A stretch of DNA of 64,000 nt from DATBLE01 sp963764565 (GCA_963764565.1 CAVXTD010000023.1:186001-250000), one strand, 5' to 3'. Positions 7,968 through 16,379 are shown, numbered from the stretch's first letter. Notes: generated by a model not told the origin, from the sequence alone. Numbers and translations: made by a program.

Positions 7968-9092
7968 ATGAAGGTGGGCATCGTCGTCCCGTTCTCGTGG
8001 TCCTTCTGGGGCGCAGTGCTCGAGCACGCCGAGCTGAAGGCGGAGGCGCTGCGCGCACGCGGGCTCGAGGTGAAGATCATCATCGGCAACGACCCGCCGG
8101 GCACGTTCACGCGGGCGCTGCACCCGCGGCACGGTCGCCACGACGAGCCGCCGCCCGACGTGATCCCGGTCGGGCGGACCGTGATCGTTCCCGCGAACGG
8201 CTCGCTGCCCAATCTCGTGCTCAGCCCGAGCGTCCCGTTCAAGCTCAGGCGCGTCTTCGATCGCGAGCAATTCGACGTGCTCCATCTGCACGAGCCGATG
8301 ACGCCCGCGATCTGCGTCTCGGCGCTCGCGCAGGCGAAGTGCGCGATCGTCGCCACCTGGCACGCGGCTGGCGCGCTCGGCTGGATGAGGTTCGGTCTGC
8401 CGGTGTGGGGCAACCTGCTCGACCGGATCGACCATCGGATCGCCGTCTCCGAGCAGGCGCGCGAGTCGGCGCTGCGCTGGTTTCCGGACTGGGACTTCGA
8501 GGTCGTTCCGAACGGCGTGCTGATCCCGCCCGACGCGGACGCCGCCTCTGGTCGCGAGAACCGGATCGTCTTCATCGGCCGCCACGACCCTCGGAAGGGG
8601 ATGCCCGTGCTGCTGCGCGCGTGGCCCGACGTGCACCGCCGCACGGGCTCGCGGCTCCGGCTCGTCGGCGCCGACCCGCTCGCGGTCGGGCTGCTGCTCG
8701 CCCGTCACCGCGTGCCGCCCGACGGGATCGACATCCTCGGTTTCCTCCCGCAGGAGGATCTGACCCGTGAGCTGCTCGCCGCCAAGGTGCTTGCCGCGCC
8801 CTCGATCGGGATGGAGAGCTTCGGCATGGTGCTCACGCGTGCGTTCGCCTGCGCCGTCCCGGTCGTCGCCTCCGATATCCCGGGGTACAGAGCGGTGATG
8901 ACAGACGAGACAGGTGTCCTCGTGCCTCCCGGCGACCACGCCGCGCTCGCCGACGCACTCGTCACGCTGCTCGAGGACGAACCGAGGCGGCGCGTGCTGG
9001 GCGAGGGCGCACGGCGAATCGCGCTCGAGCGCTATTCGTGGGGGACGATCGCCGAGCGTCTCCACCAGATCTACGAGGATGTCGCCGCATGA
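7968..9092 (+). CDS. GT4 glycosyltransferase, PimA-like
   Basis: A 374-residue GT-B fold transferase resembling the actinobacterial phosphatidylinositol mannosyltransferase PimA. Similar features are the opening MKVGIVVPFSWSFWGAV, FDVLHLHEPMTP at 102-113, TWHAAGA, RIAVSEQAR and VVPNGV at 179-184, then the donor-site strand FIGRHDPRKGM. The EX7E motif is altered: E283 is present in ESFGMVLTR, but the second Glu is Arg (R291). It is cytoplasmic and membrane-associated if PimA-like, and would use a nucleotide sugar. The gene overlaps the next one by 4 nt (ATGA), and that gene encodes a UPF0104 membrane protein, so a glycolipid-making and moving pair is plausible (inference). Confidence 0.82.
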   Translation: MKVGIVVPFSWSFWGAVLEHAELKAEALRARGLEVKIIIGNDPPGTFTRALHPRHGRHDEPPPDVIPVGRTVIVPANGSLPNLVLSPSVPFKLRRVFDREQFDVLHLHEPMTPAICVSALAQAKCAIVATWHAAGALGWMRFGLPVWGNLLDRIDHRIAVSEQARESALRWFPDWDFEVVPNGVLIPPDADAASGRENRIVFIGRHDPRKGMPVLLRAWPDVHRRTGSRLRLVGADPLAVGLLLARHRVPPDGIDILGFLPQEDLTRELLAAKVLAAPSIGMESFGMVLTRAFACAVPVVASDIPGYRAVMTDETGVLVPPGDHAALADALVTLLEDEPRRRVLGEGARRIALERYSWGTIAERLHQIYEDVAA

Positions 9093-10165
9093 AGTTCCGC
9101 CCTCGCGTCCCCCAGTCGCCGTGGACGCGCCTCGCGATCGCCATCGCCTTTCTTTGCGGCGTCGGCGCTCTCCTCTGGTGGCACGGCCCGAAGTGGAGCG
9201 ACTTCGGCGATGCGTTCACCTCGGTCGTCTGGGGGTGGGTCGCCGCCGCGGTCGGGCTCAACCTGCTCTCGGTCGTCGCCCGCGCGGCCGCCTGGGAGAC
9301 GGTGATCCGCTCGGCGATGCCGCCCCCGCATCCGCGTTCGGTACTCGTCTTCTCGGCGTTCTCCGTCGGCCTGCTCGCGAACGCCGTACTGCCCGGGCGC
9401 GTCGGCGAGCTGGCGCGCGTCGCCGTCCTCACCAGGAAGTTGAACGGGCGCCGGCAGGGACTTTGGCCGACACTCGTCGGCTCGGTCTTCGCGCACCGCG
9501 TCTTCGACCTTGTTCCCGTGATGATGCTCGTCGTCTGGGTGCTGATCACCGCGAAGATTCCCGGCTGGGCGTTCACCAGCCTTGCCGTTGTGCTCTCGAT
9601 CGGGATCGCCCTCTTTCTGTTTGCGCTTGCGACCGCGCGGCACCACGGGCATACGCGGCTCGAGGGGATGGGCACGGTCCGGCGGGTCCTGACCATGGCC
9701 CGGCAGGGGCTCGGCGTCATGCGGCGCCCCGGACCCGCGGCGCTGGCGATCCTCGGTCAGTGCGCCGGCTGGGCCTGCCAGCTGTTCGCGGTCTGGACGA
9801 CGATGCGCGCGTTCCACATCTACCAGGGGCTTCCGGCGGCGGGACTTGTGCTGCTGCTGATGAACGTGGCGACGATCGTGCCGCTCTGGCCGGGCAACGT
9901 CGGCCTCGTACAGGTTGCTGTGGCAACGCCGCTGATCCAGTACGGGGTCGACTACGGCCGGGGGATTGCATTCGGATTCGGCCTCCAGGCGATCGAGGCC
10001 TCGGTCGGGGTCGGCGTCGGCCTGATCTTCCTCGGTCGCGAGGGTCTCTCGTTCGCACGGCTGCGCGAGATGCCGGGGGCGGTCTCGGCCGACGAGGACG
10101 ACTCGCAGCAGCAATCCGAGGGGACTCCCGCGCATGAGCCCGAGCGCGCTGGCGTGCCCGGCTAG
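9089..10165 (+). CDS. UPF0104/lysylphosphatidylglycerol synthase-type membrane protein (flippase-like)
   Basis: An integral membrane protein of 358 residues with about eight hydrophobic segments, starting with LAIAIAFLCGVGALLWW. The family signature NAVLPGRVGELARVAVLTRKL appears in the middle, and LLMNVATIVPLWPGNVGLVQ later is also conserved in UPF0104/LPG-synthase transmembrane domains. The C-terminus is hydrophilic. Members flip or synthesise lipids or transport glycolipid precursors; there is no catalytic LPG-synthase domain here. Start ATG 9089 overlaps the stop of the glycosyltransferase gene, so the two are coupled. Its last 32 nt overlap the start of the glycerate kinase gene. Confidence 0.8.
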   Translation: MKFRPRVPQSPWTRLAIAIAFLCGVGALLWWHGPKWSDFGDAFTSVVWGWVAAAVGLNLLSVVARAAAWETVIRSAMPPPHPRSVLVFSAFSVGLLANAVLPGRVGELARVAVLTRKLNGRRQGLWPTLVGSVFAHRVFDLVPVMMLVVWVLITAKIPGWAFTSLAVVLSIGIALFLFALATARHHGHTRLEGMGTVRRVLTMARQGLGVMRRPGPAALAILGQCAGWACQLFAVWTTMRAFHIYQGLPAAGLVLLLMNVATIVPLWPGNVGLVQVAVATPLIQYGVDYGRGIAFGFGLQAIEASVGVGVGLIFLGREGLSFARLREMPGAVSADEDDSQQQSEGTPAHEPERAGVPG

Positions 10166-11063
10166 CCTCAAGGGGGTTCTCAGCGCAGCCGCTGCCGCGG
10201 CTGCGCTGGTGGAGGGCTTTTGCTCGGCCGGCGTGGAGGCTGACTCGCTCCCGATCGCAGACGGCGGCGAGGGGACGATGGCGGTGCTCTGCGACTCGAC
10301 CGAGGCGTTCGAGGTAGAGGACGCATTCGGCCGGCCTCGGCAGGCACTGGCCGGTGTGCGTGGGGACGGGACGCGGGTGATCGAGGCGGCGCAGGCGATT
10401 CCCCTCGACCCCGGCCGGCTCGACGCGATCGCCGCGACGAGCCGCGGCCTCGGCCTGTGGATACGGCGTTTCAGGGACTGTCCCCTGGTCGTGGCCGTTG
10501 GAGGCACGGCCACGATGGACGGAGGTGCGGGCCTGCTCGAGGTGCTCGACGAGCTGCCGGGGCCGACGCGGGTGTTGTGCGACGTGGCGACGACGCTCTA
10601 CGACGCCCCGCGCCTGTTCGGGCCCCAGAAGGGCGCGAGCCCGGAGCAGGTTGCCGAGCTCGAGGAGCGGTTCCGCGGAATGACCGAACTTGCGCCGTAT
10701 GCGGGGATTCCCGGTTCCGGTGCCGCCGGCGGCCTGGGGGCGGCGTTTGCCTCCCTCGGCGCCGAGCTCGTGCCGGGGGCCGACACCGTCCTCGACCTGA
10801 TCGGCTTCGATCCGGTGCCCTACGACCTTGTCGTCACCGGCGAGGGGACGGTCGACGAGACGACGTGGGAGGGGAAAGCGCCGTCGGCGGTCTCGACCCG
10901 TTGCGCGGCAGTCGACGTCCCCTGCGTCGTCTTCGGTGGACGCGTCTCGGGGACAGTCCCTGTGACGGTTCACGCACAGCAGCTGAGCGGCGACCCGTCC
11001 AGGGCGCGCGAGGACCTCGTCGCGCTCGGCGAGCGCCTAGGAGCCGCGCTGAGCGTCGCGTAG
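10134..11063 (+). CDS. Glycerate kinase (GlxK/GarK family), shortened
   Basis: A cytoplasmic kinase converting glycerate to phosphoglycerate with ATP. Family motifs are CPASLKGVLSAAAAAAAL near the start (usually DSFKGSLSA), PIADGGEGTM, VGGTATMDGGAG (usually GGSATNDGG), LFGPQKGASPEQV and TGEGTVDETTWEGKAP. At 309 residues it is about 65 shorter than typical members, with loops missing around the hinge. The ATG at 10134 lies inside the end of the previous gene, which fixes translational coupling. Two inverted copies of a 14-mer lie inside the coding region (10472-10485 and 10949-10962). The gene end overlaps the convergent cNMP-binding gene by 27 bp. Confidence 0.82.
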   Translation: MSPSALACPASLKGVLSAAAAAAALVEGFCSAGVEADSLPIADGGEGTMAVLCDSTEAFEVEDAFGRPRQALAGVRGDGTRVIEAAQAIPLDPGRLDAIAATSRGLGLWIRRFRDCPLVVAVGGTATMDGGAGLLEVLDELPGPTRVLCDVATTLYDAPRLFGPQKGASPEQVAELEERFRGMTELAPYAGIPGSGAAGGLGAAFASLGAELVPGADTVLDLIGFDPVPYDLVVTGEGTVDETTWEGKAPSAVSTRCAAVDVPCVVFGGRVSGTVPVTVHAQQLSGDPSRAREDLVALGERLGAALSVA

Positions 11064-11448
11064 CCGCTTGGCCAGCATCTGGAGGAGCTGCCAGGCGACC
11101 GTGGCGTTCTCCTCGACGAACGGGCGGAAGTCCCACGAGGTCATCCCGTACGCGGTCACGTCGGTGGCCGCCGTCACAGTGGCCGAACGCGCCCCGTCGT
11201 CGATCAGCGCGATCTCGCCGAAGTAGTCGCCCGGGCCGCCGCTGCCCTTCTCCTCGCCGCCGATGCTGTAGGTGACGTTGCCCTCGCCGATCACGAAGAA
11301 GCCGACGCCGCCCTCGCCCTCCTTGGCGATCGTGTCGCCGGCGGGGAACTGCCGTTCTTTGAACGTGCGCGCCAGCCGTTCGAGGTCGCGGCCGGACACC
11401 TCCGCGAAGAGGGGAACGGAGGCGAATCAACTCGACAGGAGCTGCCAT
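11037..11448 (-). CDS. Cyclic nucleotide-binding domain protein, one frameshift
   Basis: A single cNMP-binding (Crp-type) beta-barrel of about 137 residues without a DNA-binding domain. It reads MAAPVELIRSVPLFAEVSGRDLERLARTF after removing one extra base near 11427 and contains FPAGDTIAKEGEGG and the phosphate-binding cassette PGDYFGEIALIDDGARSATV. In the cassette the usual Arg of GE(I/M)ALL...RSA is kept. Without the correction, an in-frame start at 11399 gives only 120 residues. Ligand and partner are unknown; stand-alone cNMP domains may sense cAMP or be degenerate. Confidence 0.78.
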
Positions 11449-11458
11449 ACGGGCGAGC

Positions 11459-11686
11459 TTATCGTTCAGGACGGGCCGCGTCGACCCGCTGCTCAAGCTC
11501 CTCGATCTTCCCCTCCGCTGCGCTCAGCTGCTCGGCACAGAAGCGGTAGAGCTGCTCGCCGCGCTCCCACAGGTCGATCGCCTCGTCGAGGCTCGCCTCG
11601 CCGCGCTCCAGCCGCTCGACGATCGCGTGAAGCTGCTTCTCCGCCTCCTCGTAGGTCATCGCCCCGGCGGGCTCCTCGCTCGTCAT
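11459..11686 (-). CDS. xseB: Exodeoxyribonuclease VII small subunit
   Basis: A 75-residue helical hairpin protein, the small subunit that associates in several copies with XseA to degrade single-stranded DNA. MTYEEAEKQLHAIVERLERGEASLDEAIDLWERGEQL matches the family signature (LExIV..LE.G...L.e....G..L). The ATG at 11686 overlaps the end of xseA by 4 nt, so the subunits are translationally coupled. A second in-frame ATG lies ten codons in and could be the true start. Confidence 0.9.
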   Translation of the reverse strand: MTSEEPAGAMTYEEAEKQLHAIVERLERGEASLDEAIDLWERGEQLYRFCAEQLSAAEGKIEELEQRVDAARPER

Positions 11687-12834
11687 TCGACCCGCGCTCC
11701 GAACGAGCCGTCGGCGACCTCGACCGCGATCGCATCTCCGGGACAGACTGAGCCCGCAGAGCGGACGAGTCCGTGCGCCCCGCGGACGATCGCGTAGCCG
11801 CGTTCCAGGGTCGAGCGCGGTGAAAGCGCGCGCAGGCGCCCGCCAGCCTGGGTCAGGGTCGCCCGCCGCCGCTCGACGAGGAGCGTGGGCGCGCGGCGGA
11901 GGCGCTCGCGAGCGCCCGTCAACCGCTGCGCTCGGCGCTCCAGTGCGCGGCTCGCGCCACGGCCGAGGGCCTCGCGCGAGCGGGCAAGACCGGCGAGGAG
12001 CTCGTCGAGGTCAGGCACGACGAGCCGGCCCGCGGCGGTCGGCGTGGACGCCCGCCGGTCGGCGGCAAGGTCGCAAAGCGGCGTGTCCTGCTCGTGGCCG
12101 ATCGCCGTCACAACCGGCACGGGCGACCCGGCGACCGCGCGCACGAGGCGTTCGTCGCTGAAGGGAAGGAGATCGTCGAAGCTGCCGCCGCCGCGCGCGA
12201 GGATGACGACGTCGACGTCGTCCTCCGAGGAGATCTCGCGCAGCGCCTCGACCATCGCCCCGGCTGCGCGCGGGCCCTGGACGAGCGTCTCGGCGACCAG
12301 CACCCGCGCGGGGGGAAAGCGGGTCTGGATCGCGGTGAGCACGTCGCGTCTCGCGGCGGCGTCGTTGCCGGTGATCAGGCCGATCCGTCGTGGAAAGCGT
12401 GGCAGCTGGCGCTTGCGGCTATCGGCAAACAGGCCCTCGGCGCCCAGCCTCGCCTTCAGGCGCTCGAGCGCGGCGAGGTGCTCGCCGAGCCCGAACCGCT
12501 CGATCGACAGCGCACGCAGCCGCAGCTCACCCTTCTGCTCCCACAGCTCGGGGCGGCCGTAGACGTGGACCCGCTCGCCGTTGGCAAGATCGAGCCGAAG
12601 CGCGTCGAACTGCCCGCGTGGCATCGCCGCCGCCAGGCTGGCTCCGGTGTCTGGATCCTTGAGCGTGAAGAAGACCGTCTGCCAGGCGGCTTGCCGCCGC
12701 AGCTCCGTCACCTCGCCTTCGATCCAGATCGTCGGCAGCCTGGTCAGCCACTGGGCGACCCCGCGGTTGAACGCGCCAACCGTGTAGACCCTGCGGTCGC
12801 CGTAGACGATCGGCTCGACCTTCATCGAGCCCAT
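11683..12834 (-). CDS. xseA: Exodeoxyribonuclease VII large subunit
   Basis: The catalytic subunit of exonuclease VII, 383 residues. The N-terminal OB fold reads YTVGAFNRGVAQWLTRLPTIWIEGEVTELRR. The catalytic region includes IGLITGNDAAARRDVL, VVILARGGGSFDDLLPFSDERLVRA and VVTAIGHEQDTPLCDLAADRRASTPTAA, all family hallmarks. A coiled region (ALERRAQRLTGARERLRRA) follows, and the C-terminal segment ERGYAIVRG closes it. It is shorter than the E. coli protein (456), mainly in the coiled-coil arm. Start ATG 12834; an ATG three codons later is also possible. It acts in repair and recombination in the cytoplasm. Confidence 0.92.
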   Translation of the reverse strand: MGSMKVEPIVYGDRRVYTVGAFNRGVAQWLTRLPTIWIEGEVTELRRQAAWQTVFFTLKDPDTGASLAAAMPRGQFDALRLDLANGERVHVYGRPELWEQKGELRLRALSIERFGLGEHLAALERLKARLGAEGLFADSRKRQLPRFPRRIGLITGNDAAARRDVLTAIQTRFPPARVLVAETLVQGPRAAGAMVEALREISSEDDVDVVILARGGGSFDDLLPFSDERLVRAVAGSPVPVVTAIGHEQDTPLCDLAADRRASTPTAAGRLVVPDLDELLAGLARSREALGRGASRALERRAQRLTGARERLRRAPTLLVERRRATLTQAGGRLRALSPRSTLERGYAIVRGAHGLVRSAGSVCPGDAIAVEVADGSFGARVE

Positions 12835-12866
12835 GGTACGGCCGCGGCTAACGGCTAAGCGAGCAT

Positions 12867-13070
12867 CTACAGGAGGATCTGCGCTGCGGTTTCGTGAGCG
12901 CAGCCGGAGCCGACGAGCTCGACCGCCGTATGGAGGTCAGCGTCGCTGTCGGCCAGCTTCTCGGCCAGCGGCAGCGGGTAGCCCGCCTCGATCAGCACGT
13001 GCAGGCGCCAACTCTGCACCTTCGCGCGCTCGGTCTGGTCGGTTTCGATGATCTGTGTCATCTCGCTCAC
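12867..13070 (-). CDS. Conserved small helical protein of unknown function
   Basis: A 67-residue protein starting at GTG 13070 (VSEMTQIIETD), with no signal peptide or membrane segment. The body reads WRLHVLIEAGYPLPLAEKLADSDADLHTAVELVGSGC and ends in ETAAQILL, which looks like two or three short amphipathic helices ending in a UBA-like turn. It lies between xseA and a coiled-coil gene on the same strand. I cannot assign a function. Confidence 0.6.
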   Translation of the reverse strand: MSEMTQIIETDQTERAKVQSWRLHVLIEAGYPLPLAEKLADSDADLHTAVELVGSGCAHETAAQILL

Positions 13071-13124
13071 GCGGCTCTCGTTCGCCCTTTCCTAGACGAT
13101 CCCTCTCCGTGAAAGTTGGCCGCG

Positions 13125-14111
13125 TCAGCTCTCTCGACGGCTCTCGGAGAGCGCGGCCAGGCTGTCCATGCGCCTGCGGACGGACGCCTCGAGCTCCGCG
13201 AGCCGCTGCTCCATCGCCGCCGTCATGCTCTCGATTCGCCGTTCGATCCGCCCGGTGCCGCTCTGATCGAGCTGCGCCAGCCGTTCGGCCAGTAGCCGCT
13301 CCGCCTGGCGTGAGAACGACTCGACCGCGCGGTCGAGCTCGCGGGACAGCCTTCGTCCCGCCTCCTCCTGCGTCCCCCGGATCGTGCTGTTGAACTCGAC
13401 CGCCGCCGCCTCGGTCAGCCGGCCCGCCTCGCGGGCGACCGAGCGCTCGACCTGATCGACGAGTCGTCGCTCGACGTCGGCGAACGTCTCGGTCAGCTTT
13501 CGAGCAGACTCGGTCAGCTCCCGGTCGATCTGCTCGGTGAGGCTGCGCTCGCGCTTGCGGAGACGGTCCGCGACTTCGTGCAGAGCGCGGCGCCGCTCGG
13601 CTGCGTGCGTCTCCAGCTCGTTCGCCGTGCCTTCGATCGCGTCTTTGATCTGCCGCTCCATGTCCTGGCGGACACGCGCGACGGCGTTCCGATGCTCCTC
13701 CGTGTCGGAGACGAGCCTCTCGGTCTCCGCGGCGAAGCGCGACTCGGCGTCCGACATCAGCTGGCGCTGCCGCTGCTCCAGGCGTGCGAGCTGTGTTGCC
13801 AGTCCTTCGCGGATCCGCTCGAGATCCTGAGTCCACGCCGTCAGTTTCCCCTCGATCTCCTTCTGGGCGCCGATCAGCCGCCCGGTGAGCTCGGTCAGGA
13901 CGCGCTGCTCCGATCGGACGAGCTCGTCGCGTCGCTCCTCGCCGAGACGCCGGTGCTCCTCGGCGAGCAGGGCACTGGTCTCCGCACGGGCGACAGAGAG
14001 CGTGCGCTGAAGCTCCGCCTCGCGCTGCGCGGCCTCTTCGTCGACGAGCGCCTGGAGGCGCTTCTTCGCCTCGGCGAGCAGCTGATCGTCGGACTCGTGC
14101 CTCCGGAACAT
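13125..14111 (-). CDS. Long coiled-coil protein of unknown function
   Basis: A 328-residue protein, almost entirely charged heptad-like sequence rich in Glu, Arg, Ala and Leu (for example AEETERLVSDTEEHRN-type and ERRLVDQVERSVAREAGRL-type stretches). It has no membrane segment, signal peptide or enzymatic motif. This predicts an extended rod or filament-forming cytoplasmic protein. The ATG at 14109-14111 is preceded by TACGAT (reverse complement at 14121-14126) with a 9-nt spacing, suggesting a leaderless message. It is divergent from the next gene with only 33 bp between starts. Function unknown; scaffold or DNA-associated roles are possible. Confidence 0.7.
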   Translation of the reverse strand: MFRRHESDDQLLAEAKKRLQALVDEEAAQREAELQRTLSVARAETSALLAEEHRRLGEERRDELVRSEQRVLTELTGRLIGAQKEIEGKLTAWTQDLERIREGLATQLARLEQRQRQLMSDAESRFAAETERLVSDTEEHRNAVARVRQDMERQIKDAIEGTANELETHAAERRRALHEVADRLRKRERSLTEQIDRELTESARKLTETFADVERRLVDQVERSVAREAGRLTEAAAVEFNSTIRGTQEEAGRRLSRELDRAVESFSRQAERLLAERLAQLDQSGTGRIERRIESMTAAMEQRLAELEASVRRRMDSLAALSESRRES

Positions 14112-14120
14112 CTGGCCACC

Positions 14121-14144
14121 ATCGTAGGCAACTATCTTGCGCCG
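14121..14144. promoter_or_regulatory. Divergent pair of leaderless -10 elements
   Basis: On the minus strand TACGAT (14126-14121) lies 9 nt before the ATG at 14111. On the plus strand TATCTT (14133-14138) lies 6 nt before the GTG at 14145. The two face away from each other in a 33-bp gap. Confidence 0.5.
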
Positions 14145-14693
14145 GTGGAGCTCGACGCCGATCTGAAGCGGATCTCCTCGGTGGCCCGGAAGCTGGCAGC
14201 GCCGGAGGAGAAGCTCGCCGGCGTGGTCCCGACCGAGCCGGAGGCCGGCCGGCGTGTCTACCTCTGCGCCTTTGAGGGGCCTTCGCGGTCATGGGTGGCG
14301 CTCGATGACGCAGGTCGGACGCTCAGCGACAGATCGCTCGTTCGAGGCGCGGTCTCGATCGCCGCCCTGTGCGAGTTGGCGGAGGAGTCCGCCGGAGGCG
14401 GCCGGCTCGAAGAGCTCCGCGCGCAGCTGGTCGCCACGCGCATCGTCGAGCAGCCCGAGGGGATCGAGGAAGCGGAGGCGGCGGCACTCGAGCTCGAGCA
14501 AACGCTCGACGATCCGCCGCGCGTCGCGACCGCCCAGTACCTCGATGCAATCGGGGCGGCCGCCCGCCGGCTGGAGCAGGCGCTCGGCGAGTGGCCCGCC
14601 TCGCCGTTCGCCGAGGCGATGAAGCAGGCGCCGGCAGTCGTGGCCGAGCTCGAGCGCGATGTCGAGGCCGGCTACAAGGGCGAGCTCGGCTAG
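14145..14693 (+). CDS. Conserved hypothetical protein (actinobacterial)
   Basis: A 182-residue soluble protein read from GTG 14145 (VELDADLKRISSVARKLAAPEEKLAGV). The start is chosen because TATCTT stands 6 nt upstream, matching other leaderless genes here; the frame is open further upstream but only antisense to the coiled-coil gene. The middle reads RVYLCAFEGPSRSWVALDDAGR, which resembles a small beta-rich domain, and the C-terminal half is helical and acidic. No catalytic motif is recognised. It is divergent from the coiled-coil gene and followed by another unknown gene. Confidence 0.65.
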   Translation: MELDADLKRISSVARKLAAPEEKLAGVVPTEPEAGRRVYLCAFEGPSRSWVALDDAGRTLSDRSLVRGAVSIAALCELAEESAGGGRLEELRAQLVATRIVEQPEGIEEAEAAALELEQTLDDPPRVATAQYLDAIGAAARRLEQALGEWPASPFAEAMKQAPAVVAELERDVEAGYKGELG

Positions 14694-14694
14694 C

Positions 14695-14706
14695 TACGCT
14701 CCCGTG
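14695..14706 (+). promoter_or_regulatory. Candidate leaderless -10 element before 14707
   Basis: TACGCT at 14695-14700 lies 6 nt before the ATG at 14707. Confidence 0.35.
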
Positions 14707-15000
14707 ATGGAAGGCGGCTTCAACTTCCCGTTCGGAGGCGACCCCGAGGAGTTGATGCGGGGCCTCCGCGAGTTCGCCGAGCAGCAGGCGGAATCGGTCG
14801 CCGAGGCCCAGCGCGAGCAGTTCGCGACGTTGACTCTGAACACCGCGGTCGAGCTGACCGCAGCTGCGCTCGGCCGGGTCGAGGCCTCCGGAGGCCCGGA
14901 CGAGCAGGCGCTTGCCCTGCGCGACGCCATGCGCGTGCTGTTCCCCGAGGCGGTCGCGCTCGTCAGCGCCGCCCGCCAGGGGTTCATGCGCGAGCGCTAG
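14707..15000 (+). CDS. Small conserved hypothetical protein
   Basis: A 97-residue protein starting MEGGFNFPFGGDPEELMRGLREFAEQQAE, followed by amphipathic helices and an Ala-rich middle (LTLNTAVELTAAALGRVEA). The N-terminus resembles the low-complexity starts of small nucleoid- or secretion-associated helical proteins, but I cannot assign a family. It follows the preceding unknown gene by 13 nt and ends overlapping the convergent methyltransferase gene by 17 bp. Confidence 0.55.
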   Translation: MEGGFNFPFGGDPEELMRGLREFAEQQAESVAEAQREQFATLTLNTAVELTAAALGRVEASGGPDEQALALRDAMRVLFPEAVALVSAARQGFMRER

Positions 15001-15635
15001 CGCTCCTCTTCCTTGCGCGCAGCAGGAAGTGCGTCGGCACCCTCGGGTCGAGGCGGCCTCCGGTTTCGTGCGCCGGCGGTGGCAGCTCCTCCAGCTCCTC
15101 GAGCGACAAGCCGGCGCCGGCCACCGAGGTGGCGATCTGGCCGAGACGCCAGAGCCCCTCGTCGAAGTAGCTCGCCCGCCAGCGTAGGTCGACCGGCTCG
15201 ACGCAGGCCGCGATCGGATGCCAGTCGTAGAGGAGGAGCGTGCCGTTCCTCCGCAGCGCGGCTGCGAGTGCGGAGGCGAACGGTCCGAGCTCGACGGCGC
15301 GGGCGAGCGAGCCTTCGCCGGCGTAGACGAGCGCGAACCGGCCGCGGCGGAACTGGAGTGGCAGCTCGTTCAGCTCGGCCTGGAAGAACGCCGCGCCGGG
15401 AGCCTGCTCGCGGGCGACGGCGAGCGCCGCCTCCGACGAGTCGACACCCGTGACGAGCGCCCCGAGCGACATCAGCTCGGCCGAGATCTCGCCGGTCCCG
15501 CACTGGAGGTGCAGCGCGTGCTTTCCGGTCAGGTCGGGCAGTCGCTCGCGCACGGCGTCGGGGAGCCGCGCAGCCGCCCCGCCGCCCGCCGTAGCGGTCG
15601 TCCCATGCCCTCAGGTTCTGCTCGGTCGGCCACAT
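14984..15635 (-). CDS. SAM-dependent class I methyltransferase, one frameshift
   Basis: A class I methyltransferase of about 216 residues. The start MWPTEQNLRAWDDRYGG is in one frame and joins, after a shift near 15590, to RLPDAVRERLPDLTGKHALHLQCGTGEISAEL. HLQCGTGEIS is the SAM-binding glycine loop (motif I), and VTGVDSSEAALAVAREQAP supplies the acidic residue for the ribose. LYDWHPIAACVEPVDLRWRASYFDEG is typical of a family acting on small molecules. The substrate is unknown. The C-terminus runs 17 bp into the convergent small gene. Without the correction, an internal GTG at 15553 would give a protein lacking the N-terminal helix. Confidence 0.72.
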
Positions 15636-15646
15636 GACCAGGCGCA

Positions 15647-16379
15647 CTAGACCACGAGTGAGAACCCGCCGTCGACGATCAGCGTCTGGCCGCGGATCAT
15701 GTCGGCCCCGGGCGAGCAGAGGAAGGAGACCGTGTCGGCGATGTCCCTCGGCGTGACCAGACGGCCCGCCGGCGTCCGCTTCAAGCTCTGCGAGAGCATC
15801 TCCTCTCGGTTCGGGAAGTGGTCGAGCGCGCCGGTTTCGACGACTCCACCCGAGACGGCGTTGACTCGGATCCCTCGCGGGGACAGCTCGACGGCGAGGT
15901 AGCGGACGAGCGCCTCGAGCGCCGCCTTCGACGTGCCGACCAGGACGTAGTTCTCGAGCACCCGCGACGAGCCGAGGCTGGAGACGCCGACGATCGAAGA
16001 CCCGGCCGGCATCTGCGGTGCGGCCGCGCGGGCGAGCGAGAGGAACGCGCGGGCGTTGGCGGCGAGCGTCCAGTCGAAATGCTTGTCGGACGTCTCGAGC
16101 GCGGGGCGGATCACGCCGGTGGCGGCGCAGTGCACCAGCGCGTCGAGCGGCCCCAGCGCGGCGACCTTCGCCGCGACGCTCGCCGACGCGACGTTCCCAC
16201 GAACGAGGATCGGCTCGGCGCCGAGGCCGCGCAGCTCGGCGGCGGTCTCCTCGGCCGCACGGTCGTTGCGGAGGTAGCCGATCGCGACGCGCTTGGCGCC
16301 CTGGTCTGCGAAGCGGCGCGCGATCTCCTTGCCGATCCCGCGCGTCCCGCCCGTCACCAGGACGGTCGCCCAGGCTCAC
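15647..16379 (-). CDS. SDR-family oxidoreductase (enoyl reductase FabL-like), one frameshift
   Basis: A short-chain dehydrogenase of about 243 residues. TVLVTGGTRGIGKEIARRFADQGA is the NAD(P) glycine loop, and VHCAATGVIRPALE replaces the usual NNAG. SSLGSSRVLENYVLVGTSKAALEALVRYLA carries the catalytic Ser and the YxxxxxxxK spacing seen in FabL rather than classic YxxxK, and it ends in RGQTLIVDGGFSL. The start is a GTG at 16377-16379, joined to the main frame after a missing base near 16365. A FabL-type enoyl-ACP reductase is possible, beside the FabI at 63433; another SDR substrate cannot be excluded. Confidence 0.75.

Noticed and set aside
10472..10962. Insertion sequence bounded by terminal inverted repeats
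   Set aside because: The bounded 460 bp encodes normal glycerate kinase sequence, with no transposase or target duplication.
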